Positions 56,257-64,000 of a DNA stretch of 64,000 nt are shown here, piece by piece. Source of the stretch: Streptococcus sp. 116-D4 (GTDB taxonomy: Bacteria; Bacillota; Bacilli; Lactobacillales; Streptococcaceae); contig NZ_AP021887.1 of the NCBI RefSeq assembly GCF_009731465.1, positions 1,296,001-1,360,000 of the forward strand. Direction: 5' to 3'. How positions within the stretch are numbered: the stretch's first letter is position 1; every line of letters starts with the position of its first letter. A model generated the notes under the pieces. The model was not told the origin of the DNA. It worked only from the letters and a program-made list of their open reading frames with translations, and ran no database searches. Position numbers and translations under genes: made by a program.

Positions 56257-56372
56257 TGAAAACGTTTCAGTAAATTTTTACTCTACTAATTTATCACATT
56301 TCGTTCGACTTTACTAAGAATCTGCTCAGAAGTTTTTATTCTCTATTACAGTACAGTTTGAAAACGTTTTTA
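56257..56372. promoter_or_regulatory. Two cre-like sites upstream of spxB
   Basis: TGAAAACGTTTCA (56257-56269) and TGAAAACGTTTTTA (56359-56372; one mismatch to the CcpA consensus TGWNANCGNTNWCA) lie 60 and 160 bp before the spxB ATG. They suggest CcpA control. Confidence 0.55.
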
Positions 56373-56386
56373 AATTCTGTTTTATA

Positions 56387-56499
56387 ATACTCAATGAAAA
56401 TCAAAGAACAAACTAGGAAGCTAGCCACAAGTTTCTCAGAGCACAGCTTTGAGATTGCAGGTAAAGCTGACCTGGTTTGAAGAGATTTTAAAAGTGTAT
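56387..56499. repeat. BOX element between spxB and copA
   Basis: This 113-bp BOX copy starts ATACTCAATGAAAATCAAAG and ends TTTAAAAGTGTAT. It has a single boxB and a degenerate right end. Confidence 0.85.
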
Positions 56500-56500
56500 T

Positions 56501-56522
56501 AAAAGCGAGCAAGCCCGCTTTT
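56501..56522 (-). terminator. Terminator of the copper operon
   Basis: AAAAGCGGGC-TT-GCTCGCTTTT hairpin begins at the copA stop codon itself and ends in TTTTAAT on the minus strand. Confidence 0.75.
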
Positions 56523-58764
56523 AATCTATTTTACTAAAGTTTAAGAGAAGGGAACTAGTCAGAACCGATACAGAACTAAAGGCCATGGCTAGACCTGCCA
56601 GTTCTGGGTTGAGAGCTAGTCCAACACCTGAAAAGAGTCCTGCTGCAATCGGAATTCCGACGACATTGTAGATAAAGGCCCAGAAAAGATTAAGCAGAAT
56701 ACGATTAAAGGTCTTCTTACTCATGTCAAAGGCACGTACCACTCCTAGGAGGTTATTGGTTGTCAACACCAAATCTGCTGACTCGATGGCGATATCTGTT
56801 CCAGCTCCCATAGCAATCCCCACATCTGCTACACTGAGGGCAGGAGCATCGTTGATGCCATCACCAACAAAGGCTACCTTGCCAGCTGATTGTAGTTTAT
56901 GGATTTCATGGGCTTTTTCTTCTGGCAAGACGCCTGCAATAACCTCTTCGATTCCGATTTGATTTGCAATAGCACGCGCTACACCTGCATTATCTCCTGT
57001 CAGCATGACTGTTTTAAGACCACGTTTTTTTAGCTGAGCGATGGCAAGCTTAGCATTTTCCTTAGGAATATCTTGCAAAGCAAGCAAGCCTTTGATTTCA
57101 TTGTCAACAGCCAAGAAAACAACTGTCTTAGCTTCTTTTTCTAGTTCTTCTAGTTTTTCTTGATAAGTGCTAGAAATGTTCATGCCATCCAGCATTTTAG
57201 CATTTCCAAGCAGAACTTGTTTTCCATTGATTTGCCCTGAAACACCTTTTCCGTGCAAGGCTTGGAAATTTTCAACAGTGTGAAGCTCAAGTCCAGTTTC
57301 AGTCGCTCTCTTGACAATGGCTTCAGCCAGTGGGTGTTGAGAAGCTTCTTCCAAGGAAGCTGCCAATCCAAGCACTTCTACTTCGTCACCGATGATATCT
57401 GTGACCACTGGTTTTCCTTCCGTCAAAGTCCCTGTCTTATCAAAGACAATCGTTTGGACTTTCTGGATTTCTTGTAGAACCGTTCCATTTTTGAGGAGAA
57501 CTCCCATCTTGGCACTGCGTCCTGTCCCTACCATAAGGGCTGTCGGTGTTGCAAGTCCCAAGGCACAAGGACAGGCGATAATCAAAACCGCCACCGCATA
57601 GAGAAGAGAGGACACAAAGCTAGCTCCAAGCACGACTACACTATCTCTGAGCAAGACAAACCAAACCCAAAAGGTCACAATTCCTAAAATGACAACTGCT
57701 GGGACAAAAATCCCTGAAATCTTATCCGTCAAGTCCTGAATCGGCGCACGACTGGTTTGAGCTTTCTTCACAAAATCCACAATCTGAGCCAAAACAGTCT
57801 CTGAACCAACTTTTTCTGCTCTAAAAACAAGTGTTCCACTATTATTGATGGTTGAGCCAATCACAGTATCTCCAACTGTCTTGTCCACAGGCAAACTCTC
57901 ACCTGTCACCATAGACTCATCAATACTAGAAATACCTTCCACTACGACACCATCAACCGCAATCTTCTCACCTGGACGCACTCGAATCTGGTCGCCTACC
58001 TTGACTTGTTCCAAAGGAACTTGAATATAGCGGTCATCACGCAAGACTTCTGCTGTTTTAGCCTGCAAGTCAAGTAATTTCTCCACAGCTTGAGAAGTAT
58101 TTTTCCGCATTTTCTCCTCAAAAACGGCTCCTAAAAGAACGAAGAAGAGGATAAATCCAGCACTTTCGAAGTAAACAGGAAGACCGGTAAAGAGGGCAAC
58201 TAGGCTATAGAAATAGGCCACTAGAGTGCCTAGCGCAACCAAGGTATCCATATTGGCATTGTGCTTTTTAAAGCTGGCCCAAGCGCTCTGGGCATAAGGA
58301 CCACCTGCCACCAACATAATCGGCGTTGTGGCTAAAAAGGTACCCCAACGCATGACTTGGTGACTAATGTTTCCTGTCAACATCCCAATCATGAGAATCA
58401 CAAGAGGCACAGTAAAGATACTAGTAATCCAAAAACGCTGTAAAAGTGATAGGGATTTTCTAGTCTTCTCAACGACTGTATAGCTTCCTTTTTGCATCTT
58501 CATGCCACAAGAAAATTCATGTTGACCTAATTCTTGAGGTGTAAAACGAATTGTTTTCTCTTCGTCTACGTCGATTGGTTCCAAGATGCCTTCTTCTTCA
58601 AACAGAATTTCCTTATAACAGTTTGAAGGTGTCACACGGTGAAAGGTGATCTCAGCAGGAACTCCTTTTTGGAGTTGAATGTGGGCTGGATGGTAGCCTT
58701 TGTCTGCCGTGATACGGATTTTTTGAATGCCATTTTCTAGGCTTGCTTTTTCAATTTCAGTCAT
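56521..58764 (-). CDS. copA: Copper-exporting P1B-type ATPase
   Basis: This 747-residue pump removes Cu(I). Instead of the usual heavy-metal-associated domain the N-terminus (1-100) is a cupredoxin-like domain with the copper-binding FSCGMKM motif, as in pneumococcal CopA. Then come eight membrane helices with the CPC motif ([11 protein letters not shown]), the phosphorylation site DKTGTLT, the HP motif (SQHPLAEAI) and the hinge [10 protein letters not shown]. It is the last gene of copY-cupA-copA and receives copper from CupA. Confidence 0.95.
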   Translation of the reverse strand: MTEIEKASLENGIQKIRITADKGYHPAHIQLQKGVPAEITFHRVTPSNCYKEILFEEEGILEPIDVDEEKTIRFTPQELGQHEFSCGMKMQKGSYTVVEKTRKSLSLLQRFWITSIFTVPLVILMIGMLTGNISHQVMRWGTFLATTPIMLVAGGPYAQSAWASFKKHNANMDTLVALGTLVAYFYSLVALFTGLPVYFESAGFILFFVLLGAVFEEKMRKNTSQAVEKLLDLQAKTAEVLRDDRYIQVPLEQVKVGDQIRVRPGEKIAVDGVVVEGISSIDESMVTGESLPVDKTVGDTVIGSTINNSGTLVFRAEKVGSETVLAQIVDFVKKAQTSRAPIQDLTDKISGIFVPAVVILGIVTFWVWFVLLRDSVVVLGASFVSSLLYAVAVLIIACPCALGLATPTALMVGTGRSAKMGVLLKNGTVLQEIQKVQTIVFDKTGTLTEGKPVVTDIIGDEVEVLGLAASLEEASQHPLAEAIVKRATETGLELHTVENFQALHGKGVSGQINGKQVLLGNAKMLDGMNISSTYQEKLEELEKEAKTVVFLAVDNEIKGLLALQDIPKENAKLAIAQLKKRGLKTVMLTGDNAGVARAIANQIGIEEVIAGVLPEEKAHEIHKLQSAGKVAFVGDGINDAPALSVADVGIAMGAGTDIAIESADLVLTTNNLLGVVRAFDMSKKTFNRILLNLFWAFIYNVVGIPIAAGLFSGVGLALNPELAGLAMAFSSVSVLTSSLLLNFSKID

Positions 58765-58773
58765 ACTATTCTC

Positions 58774-59145
58774 CTATTCTACAATCATCTTACCGTGCAT
58801 CATATTCATGCCACAAGAGAAACCATACTCTCCAGCCTGCTCAGGTGTGATTTCCACTACATACTCTTCCCCCATTGGCAGATCCGCATGGACACCAAAA
58901 TCTGGAAAAACAATTTGGTCCAGACAGGGTGAAGGGTCCTTGCGGTCGAAGACAATGCGGGCCGGCACTGATTTCTTGAGGATAATCAACTCAGGCGTAT
59001 AGCCCCCCATGACCTCCACTCGAATCTCTTGGTAGCCGTTTTTTTGCTGGGCCTTTTGTCCAGATTTTTCAGGCTTTTTGAAAAACCAAAACAAGATAAA
59101 CGCGATAAGAGCAATACAAACAATGGTTACAATACTATTTAACAT
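58774..59145 (-). CDS. cupA: Membrane-anchored cupredoxin copper chaperone
   Basis: This 123-residue protein has an N-terminal membrane helix (about 3-21) followed by a cupredoxin domain with the Cys-Met copper site CGMNMMHGKM at the C-terminus (about 109-118). It matches pneumococcal CupA, which hands Cu(I) to the similar N-terminal domain of CopA. It lies between copY (10 bp) and copA (9 bp). Confidence 0.93.
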   Translation of the reverse strand: MLNSIVTIVCIALIAFILFWFFKKPEKSGQKAQQKNGYQEIRVEVMGGYTPELIILKKSVPARIVFDRKDPSPCLDQIVFPDFGVHADLPMGEEYVVEITPEQAGEYGFSCGMNMMHGKMIVE

Positions 59146-59155
59146 GACATCTCCT

Positions 59156-59551
59156 TTACATACAATTACATTTTACTTCTGTTACAGCGCTTGATTTCTT
59201 CTCAGAAATCACAGCTTCCAAGTCTTCCAAGTCAGCCTGAGTAAAATCACATTCGGCAATCAAGTCAGCCAACAAATTCTTAATCCTACGAGAACAAACC
59301 TTGTCCTTGATATCTCGGACAAGCAAGTCTTGACTTTGATCCAAAGTTAAAAGGGCTGAATAAACAAAGGACTTACCTTCTTTTTTCCGAGTCAAACACT
59401 CTTTCTCAACCAAACGAGCCAAAAGAGTCTGAATGGTCGACTTGGACCAGTCGAACCGCTCCGCCAGAACCCTGATCAAATCCGTACTGGTCTGCTCCCC
59501 TTGCATCCAAATAATCTTCATGACCTGCCATTCTGCATCTGAAATCTGCAT
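59156..59551 (-). CDS. copY: Copper-responsive repressor CopY
   Basis: This 131-residue BlaI/MecI-type winged-helix repressor has SDAEWQVMKIIW at the start and the recognition helix WSKSTIQTLLARLVEK (about 33-48). The C-terminus ends KCNCM, one Cys-x-Cys unit; the classical enterococcal CopY has two such units for Cu/Zn exchange, so metal sensing here may use fewer ligands or pair them across the dimer. The start is the second ATG after AGGAGG. Two operators lie upstream. Confidence 0.92.
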   Translation of the reverse strand: MQISDAEWQVMKIIWMQGEQTSTDLIRVLAERFDWSKSTIQTLLARLVEKECLTRKKEGKSFVYSALLTLDQSQDLLVRDIKDKVCSRRIKNLLADLIAECDFTQADLEDLEAVISEKKSSAVTEVKCNCM

Positions 59552-59569
59552 CATCACACCTCCTAAATC

Positions 59570-59579
59570 TACATTTGTC
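59570..59579. promoter_or_regulatory. CopY operator 2
   Basis: GACAAATGTA on the minus strand (consensus KACANNTGTA) lies between the -10 and the copY start. Confidence 0.85.
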
Positions 59580-59592
59580 GATTACAGTTATT

Positions 59593-59621
59593 AGTATACT
59601 ACCAAAATTTACATTTGTCAA
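59593..59621 (-). promoter_or_regulatory. Promoter of the copper operon
   Basis: TTGACA (59616-59621), a 17-bp spacer and TATACT (59593-59598) on the minus strand. Confidence 0.88.
59610..59619. promoter_or_regulatory. CopY operator 1
   Basis: GACAAATGTA on the minus strand overlaps the -35, 40 bp from operator 2. Confidence 0.88.
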
Positions 59622-59711
59622 CCATGAAATTAATCTTTTCTTTAAAAATTTGAATTTTAATCATTTGAAAAACTATTTGCAGTCAATTTTTACTATATAA
59701 ACTATAAAAAT

Positions 59712-59721
59712 ATGCTATACT
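59712..59721 (+). promoter_or_regulatory. Extended -10 promoter of thiD
   Basis: TGC-TATACT (59713-59721) is a strong extended -10; no good -35 is seen. It lies just upstream of the TPP aptamer. Confidence 0.55.
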
Positions 59722-59737
59722 AAAGAAAAAAGAAAAC

Positions 59738-59822
59738 AACCACTAGGGGTGCGTAAAGCTGAGATTAACAACTGTTAGACCCTTTGACTCAATCTAGGTA
59801 ATGCTAGCTGATGGAAGTGGAA
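59738..59822 (+). promoter_or_regulatory. TPP riboswitch of thiD
   Basis: The THI-box signatures CTAGGGGTGC, GCTGAGATTA, GACCCTTTGA and CTAGGTAATGCTAGC follow each other in order, closed by P1 arms CCACT / AGTGG. It is 94 nt upstream of the thiD ATG; no obvious terminator follows, so it may act on translation or through a less visible stem. Confidence 0.93.
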
Positions 59823-59915
59823 ATGATAATGGGGACTAGTAGTCTTCTATTACCTTTCTAAAACAGGCCAGCTTATTCTTAAGAATACAAACTTCAGTTG
59901 GTTGGGAGGTTTTAG

Positions 59916-60707
59916 ATGACTTATTTACCCGTTGCTTTGACCATTGCCGGGACTGACCCTAGTGGTGGTGCTGGCATTATGGCTGATTTAAAGTCGTTCC
60001 AAGCGAGAGATGTCTATGGAATGGCCGTTGTGACCAGTCTTGTCGCTCAAAATACCAGAGGTGTTCAGCTAATCGAGCACGTTTCTCCTCAAATGTTGAA
60101 AGCTCAATTGGACAGTGTCTTTTCAGATATCAAGCCTCAGGCTGTAAAAACTGGGATGTTGGCAACTACCGAAATCATGGAAATCATCCTACCCTATCTT
60201 AAAAATCTGAATTGTCCCTACGTCCTTGACCCTGTTATGGTCGCAACGAGTGGAGACACCCTGATTGATACCAGTGCCAGAACTTACCTAAAAACAAACC
60301 TGCTTCCACTTGCAACTATTATTACACCCAATCTTCCTGAGGCAGAAGAGATTGTCGGTTTTTCAATCCACTATCCTGAAGACATGCAGCGTGCCGGTCG
60401 CCTGATTTTAAAAGAATTTGGTCCTCAGTCTGTGGTCATCAAAGGTGGGCATCTCGAAGGCGGTGCCAAGGATTTCCTCTTTACCAAGGAGGAACAATTT
60501 GTCTGGGAAAGTCCAAGAATTCAAACTTGTCACACCCATGGTACTGGATGTACCTTTGCTGCTGTGATTACGGCTGAACTAGCCAAGGGGAAAACCCTCT
60601 ATCAAGCAGTCGATAAAGCCAAGGCCTTTATCACGAAAGCCATCCAAGACGCTCCTCAACTCGGACATGGTTCTGGACCAGTCAACCATACAACTTTTAA
60701 AGATTAA
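59916..60707 (+). CDS. thiD: Hydroxymethylpyrimidine/phosphomethylpyrimidine kinase
   Basis: This 263-residue ribokinase-fold kinase phosphorylates HMP and HMP-P in thiamine synthesis. The motifs AGTDPSGGAGIMADLK (part: GTDPSGGAGIMADL), PYVLDPVMVATSGD and the anion hole HTHGTGCTF (about 206-214; catalytic Asp/Cys region) are present. Its start follows GGGAGG. It is the only thi gene here on the plus strand and has its own TPP riboswitch; it converges with thiE. Confidence 0.94.
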   Translation: MTYLPVALTIAGTDPSGGAGIMADLKSFQARDVYGMAVVTSLVAQNTRGVQLIEHVSPQMLKAQLDSVFSDIKPQAVKTGMLATTEIMEIILPYLKNLNCPYVLDPVMVATSGDTLIDTSARTYLKTNLLPLATIITPNLPEAEEIVGFSIHYPEDMQRAGRLILKEFGPQSVVIKGGHLEGGAKDFLFTKEEQFVWESPRIQTCHTHGTGCTFAAVITAELAKGKTLYQAVDKAKAFITKAIQDAPQLGHGSGPVNHTTFKD

Positions 60708-60709
60708 GA

Positions 60710-60752
60710 AAAAACTCTCTAGTTCCCACTTTAAGGGAATTAGAGAGTTTTT
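60710..60752 (+). terminator. Terminator of thiD
   Basis: AAAAACTCTCTA / TAGAGAGTTTTT arms with an extended upper stem, starting just after the thiD stop; T tracts on both strands. Confidence 0.85.
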
Positions 60753-60866
60753 ATAGTCTTCGAAAATCTCTTCAAACGACGTCAGCTTTACCTGCAACCT
60801 CAAGGCTGTACTTTGAGCAACCTGCGCCCAACTTCTTAGTTCGCTCTTTGATTTTCAGTGACTATT
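60753..60866. repeat. BOX element between thiD and thiE
   Basis: This 114-bp BOX copy runs from ATAGTCTTCGAAAATCTCTT to TTTTCAGTGACTAT on the plus strand and ends three bases before the thiE stop codon. Confidence 0.82.
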
Positions 60867-60868
60867 AA

Positions 60869-61501
60869 TTAGAAAATAATGTCATCCAACTTTGTTAAAA
60901 AAGCTTGTGTTTTTGCCTCTATATCTTCTGCTTGCATCAAATCACGCACTACAGCTACACCAGCTATACCCGTGTCGATAAGTTGGTTAATATTCTCTGA
61001 TGTCAAGCCGCCAATAGCAACTACTGGAATGGCGACCTTTTGGCAAATTGTCTTCAAGGTTGAAATCAGGGTGATTGGCGCATTTTCCTTGGTCGTAGTC
61101 GGGAAAATGGCTCCTGTCCCTAGGTAATTCGCCCCTCCTTCTTCTGCTTCGAGAGCTCTTTTAACCGTTTTAGCAGTGACACCGAGGATTTTGTCAGGGC
61201 CCAAGACTTGTCGGGCAACCGAAACGGGTAGTTCATCGTCTCCAATATGCAGACCAGCAGCGTCAACTGCAAGACAGACATCCAAACGATCATCGATGAT
61301 CAGGGGTACCTGATAGGCATCTGTTATTTCCTTGACTTGTTTTGCCAGTTGATAATATTGATTGGTTGTGAGATTTTTTTCTCGCAATTGGACTATGGTA
61401 ACCCCTGAACGGCAAGCTGTTTCAACTTTTTCAAGAAAACTTTCCAAGGAATCTTGGTAGCGGTTGGTTACCAGATACAGTCTAAGCGCCTCTCTATTCA
61501 T
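60869..61501 (-). CDS. thiE: Thiamine-phosphate synthase
   Basis: This 210-residue TIM-barrel enzyme joins HMP-PP and thiazole phosphate. The motifs [37 protein letters not shown] (part: [15 protein letters not shown]), [15 protein letters not shown] and [13 protein letters not shown] match ThiE. The start is the ATG at 61501, inside the thiM end (8-bp overlap), after AGGAGAGG; an ATG seven codons upstream is less likely. Confidence 0.93.
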   Translation of the reverse strand: MNREALRLYLVTNRYQDSLESFLEKVETACRSGVTIVQLREKNLTTNQYYQLAKQVKEITDAYQVPLIIDDRLDVCLAVDAAGLHIGDDELPVSVARQVLGPDKILGVTAKTVKRALEAEEGGANYLGTGAIFPTTTKENAPITLISTLKTICQKVAIPVVAIGGLTSENINQLIDTGIAGVAVVRDLMQAEDIEAKTQAFLTKLDDIIF

Positions 61502-62297
61502 AAACCTCTCCTTTGATAGCATCTAACCAGTTTTCATCTCTTTTGAGGAGTGAAAGCTGATTGAGTACTTGGTATCGAAAATCTTCCAATCCCATTCCTT
61601 GAACAAGAATTCTCTCAGCGGAGATATTAAGATAAGAAACCGCTAGGCAAGAAGCTTCAAAACCAGTCATTCCTTGACTGAGAAAAACGGCGGTCAAGGC
61701 TCCAACCAAGTCTCCTGTCCCTGTTATCCAGTCTAATTCTGCACAACCATTTCCCAATACAGCAACCTGATTCTTTGAAACGATGAGGTCCTTGGGACCT
61801 GTGACTAAGAATGACATACCTGGATAGGTCTGACACCAGTCTTTCAAGACTTGAAGTAAATCCTCAGTTTCTTGGTCTTTAGCACTCGCATCTACCCCAA
61901 CGCCGTGGTGCTTTAAGCCAACAAGACTTCGAATTTCTGACATATTTCCTTTAAGGACCGTAGGTCTATAGTCTAAAAGGTCTTTAACTAAGCTCTTACG
62001 AATGGATGAAGCTGTTACGCCAACCGCATCTACTACCATGGGGAGACAAACTTGAGCTGCATAAGAAGCTGCCATACGGATTGCTTTCTCCTTCTCAGCT
62101 GATAAATGTCCCAAATTGATGAAGAGTGCCTGGCTCTGCTTAGTAAAATCAAGAACCTCACGGGGATCATCTGCCATAACTGGTTTACATCCCAAAGCCA
62201 AAATCCCATTTGCTAGCATCTCACAAGAAATCTCATTGGTAATACAGTGAATGAGGGAAGTCGTTTCCAGAGGAAAAGGATTTGTAAATGCCTGCAT
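61494..62297 (-). CDS. thiM: Hydroxyethylthiazole kinase
   Basis: This 267-residue ribokinase-like kinase phosphorylates the thiazole moiety of thiamine for salvage. Hallmarks are [23 protein letters not shown] (part: [15 protein letters not shown]), [29 protein letters not shown] and the GTGD-type anion hole [11 protein letters not shown]. It shares one base with thiW (TGATG) and overlaps thiE, so all three are coupled. Confidence 0.94.
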   Translation of the reverse strand: MQAFTNPFPLETTSLIHCITNEISCEMLANGILALGCKPVMADDPREVLDFTKQSQALFINLGHLSAEKEKAIRMAASYAAQVCLPMVVDAVGVTASSIRKSLVKDLLDYRPTVLKGNMSEIRSLVGLKHHGVGVDASAKDQETEDLLQVLKDWCQTYPGMSFLVTGPKDLIVSKNQVAVLGNGCAELDWITGTGDLVGALTAVFLSQGMTGFEASCLAVSYLNISAERILVQGMGLEDFRYQVLNQLSLLKRDENWLDAIKGEVYE

Positions 62298-62821
62298 CAG
62301 TCTATCCTTTCACCAAAGAAATATCCCTGCACTTTTTTAAAGAATTCCTGCTTGATTAAAAATCGAAAGGCAATAAAGGAAATCGCTGTACCAATCAAGG
62401 TTGCTCCGAAAAATCGAGGAGTATAGATAAACCAGCTAAGCTTTGCAGCTGATCCTGTAAAGAGTACCATAACAGGATAGGAAACAATAGAACCAATAAT
62501 ACCTGTTCCCAAAATTTCTCCCAAGGCAGAAAAGTAAAATTTTCGACCATACTTATAAAAGAGACCTGCTAGAAGGGCTCCAAAAGTTGCTCCTGTGAGA
62601 GCTAAAGGCGGAATCCCTTGAGTCGTCATACGGATAAAGGCTGTCACTGTAGCCATAGCCAAGGCATAAACAGGTCCCATCATGATTCCTGCTAGAATAT
62701 TGACTACACTGGACATCGGTGCCATTCCCTCAATCCGAAAGATAGGCGTAAGGACTACGTCAAGGGCAATCATCATGGATAAAATGGTTAATTTGTGAAC
62801 TTGAAGTTGATGGTTTCTCAT
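62297..62821 (-). CDS. thiW: Thiamine-precursor ECF transporter S component ThiW
   Basis: This 174-residue membrane protein has about five spans. It resembles ThiW, the substrate-binding S component thought to import the thiazole precursor: the start [38 protein letters not shown] (core [17 protein letters not shown]) is characteristic. It lies between tenA and thiM, next to an EcfT gene, consistent with an ECF uptake system dedicated to thiamine precursors. Confidence 0.85.
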   Translation of the reverse strand: MRNHQLQVHKLTILSMMIALDVVLTPIFRIEGMAPMSSVVNILAGIMMGPVYALAMATVTAFIRMTTQGIPPLALTGATFGALLAGLFYKYGRKFYFSALGEILGTGIIGSIVSYPVMVLFTGSAAKLSWFIYTPRFFGATLIGTAISFIAFRFLIKQEFFKKVQGYFFGERID

Positions 62822-62824
62822 TTT

Positions 62825-63517
62825 CTATTTCTTCTCTTTTTCTAAGGACTGCAAATCGCTCGTCCATGTTTGGTGTTGGTAAGCCATCTCCCAAAACTTG
62901 GCTTCCATGTGAACACTGATGTGGAAGGCATCTAGCATTTTTTTCTTGTCTGTCTCATCACTTTCTCGATAGAGTTGATTAACCAGAGCCTCTTCCTCTC
63001 TGATCTGCTGCTCTAACTCATCGGTAATATAAGTTTCAATCCATTGTTGGTAGAGAGGATTTGGTGATGGTTTGCGATTAAGTGATTTACCTATATCATG
63101 GTATAGCCAAGGACAAGGCAGCAAACTTGCAAAGGCAATGGCTAGATTTGCTTCTTCAAATTGACGATAAATGTGAGAGATATAATGATAGCAGGTTGGA
63201 GCGATTTGATGTTGCTCCATTTCCTGGTCGCTGATTTCCAATTCCTTGAAAAATTGTTGGCGGATTAATAACTCACCCTCCACTAGACTCTGAGCATTTT
63301 GTTTCAAGAGTCTTTTCATCTCTTGGTTTGAAGTCTTATCAGCCAAAAGGTGATAGGCTTCTGAGAAGGCCTTCAGATAGTAGGCATCTTGAATCAGGTA
63401 ATAGCGGAAAATGGACGGGTCTAAATTTCCCTCTTGTAACTGTAATACAAAGGGATGATGAAAGGAGGCCTGCCAAGCTTCCTTGGATAATTCCATCGCA
63501 ATATCTGTAAATTCCAT
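62825..63517 (-). CDS. tenA: Thiaminase II / aminopyrimidine aminohydrolase
   Basis: This 230-residue all-helical TenA-family protein salvages pyrimidine from degraded thiamine. The conserved HPFVLQLQEGNLDPSIFRYYLIQDAYYL (part: DPSIFRYYLIQDAYYL), FEEANLAIAFASLLPCPWLYHDIG (catalytic Cys in LLPCPWLYHDIG, about 133) and the helical end fit TenA. It lies four bases before thiW and 11 bp after the EcfT gene. Confidence 0.92.
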   Translation of the reverse strand: MEFTDIAMELSKEAWQASFHHPFVLQLQEGNLDPSIFRYYLIQDAYYLKAFSEAYHLLADKTSNQEMKRLLKQNAQSLVEGELLIRQQFFKELEISDQEMEQHQIAPTCYHYISHIYRQFEEANLAIAFASLLPCPWLYHDIGKSLNRKPSPNPLYQQWIETYITDELEQQIREEEALVNQLYRESDETDKKKMLDAFHISVHMEAKFWEMAYQHQTWTSDLQSLEKEKK

Positions 63518-63527
63518 AATAACTCCT

Positions 63528-64000
63528 TTATAAAAATAGACTGGTTTGAAGCAATAAAAAGAAAAACAAGTAGATTAATTTTGTTTTTTTAGCAATATAA
63601 AAAGTCCGATAGCTATTCTTCAACTGTGCATGTTCGTCATATCCATGCGCCGATAGGGCTCTCAGGTAAAGATGGCGCCACCTAAAGACTGTCATCAGAA
63701 CCTTGCTGTAAATCAAGGGAGACCAAACATGCAGTTCTTGACCGCGTAATAAGCACGCTTCCTTGAGGGACTTGATTTCTTGCTGAATAAGGGGAAAGGA
63801 ATTGAATACCACAATTAAGGCATAAGCCCAAGAGCGTGATAACCCCTTTTGAGCCAAGTACAAGAGAAGCTCTTTTAGGGAAATAGAGGAAACAAAGACA
63901 AGACCGATACAAACGGTCACAAAGGCCCTCGTTCCAAGCATGACTGCCTGCGAAGCATCTCCATGTAACTGAACTGCCCAGTAGTTGGCCAAAGATGGCA
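63528..64000 (-). CDS. ECF transporter transmembrane component EcfT (partial)
   Basis: The last 157 residues of an EcfT-type membrane protein; the 5' end lies beyond the window. The coupling motifs for the ATPases are present as ACLLRGQEL (Ala-x-x-x-Arg-Gly) and ALSAHGYDE (degenerate second motif), with hydrophobic spans around them. With ThiW and ATPases expected just outside the window it would form an ECF importer for thiamine precursors. Confidence 0.82.
   Translation of the reverse strand, partial: PSLANYWAVQLHGDASQAVMLGTRAFVTVCIGLVFVSSISLKELLLYLAQKGLSRSWAYALIVVFNSFPLIQQEIKSLKEACLLRGQELHVWSPLIYSKVLMTVFRWRHLYLRALSAHGYDEHAQLKNSYRTFYIAKKTKLIYLFFFLLLQTSLFL

Overview
The window is low-GC Firmicute DNA from a Streptococcus of the Mitis group (S. 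mitis/oralis/pneumoniae neighbourhood). The evidence is the pyruvate oxidase gene spxB, the copY-cupA-copA copper operon, the peptidoglycan deacetylase pgdA, an LPXTG adhesin with Rib/alpha-type repeats, CtsR, CodY and CcpA-type sites, and six copies of the BOX repeat. From memory of pneumococcal gene order, the left 16.7 kb (amino-acid ABC transporter to pgdA) and the rest (metK to the thiamine genes) are two blocks that lie apart in S. pneumoniae, so a rearrangement junction is likely near 16.75 kb.

Left block (1-16.7 kb): a partial polar amino-acid ABC transporter; an Spx/ArsC-like protein, ogt and a GNAT acetyltransferase; a DUF1836 regulator and a hemolysin III-like membrane protein; pdxS-pdxT (pyridoxal phosphate synthesis); NADH oxidase; a flavin operon (apbE plus two FMN-reductase-like proteins, the second with two ApbE-type flavinylation motifs in its tail); T-box controlled glyQ-glyS with a small DUF896 gene; an aldo/keto reductase; and pgdA.

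Middle (16.8-47.4 kb): metK behind an SMK-box (SAM-III) riboswitch carrying a large internal insertion; a DEAD-box helicase; an EEP-family nuclease/phosphatase; ptsG with a cre-like palindrome; prfB (with its programmed frameshift)-ftsE-ftsX; an ISL3-type transposase remnant; a 2147-residue repeat adhesin; a CBS/ACT protein; the livJHMGF branched-chain amino-acid transporter with a CodY-like box; a DUF2129 protein; clpP under a CtsR operator; upp, a dCMP deaminase, a TetR regulator, DegV, an HI0933-type flavoprotein, DUF1697, a MerR/TipAS regulator between inverted BOX elements, and an NSS-family transporter.

Right part (47.4-64 kb): manA, a family-1 6-phospho-beta-glucosidase, a SemiSWEET sugar transporter, then an AT-rich cassette that is the best candidate for a poorly described system. 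In transcription order it holds a radical SAM/SPASM enzyme, a 23-residue Lys-rich peptide ending in two Asn-x-Cys units, a hairpin, and an ABC exporter. This is the layout of a radical-SAM RiPP (ribosomally made, post-translationally modified peptide) pathway. It is followed by a VOC protein, spxB, the copper operon, and thiamine genes (thiD behind a TPP riboswitch; convergent EcfT-tenA-thiW-thiM-thiE). No tRNA, rRNA or CRISPR array was seen.
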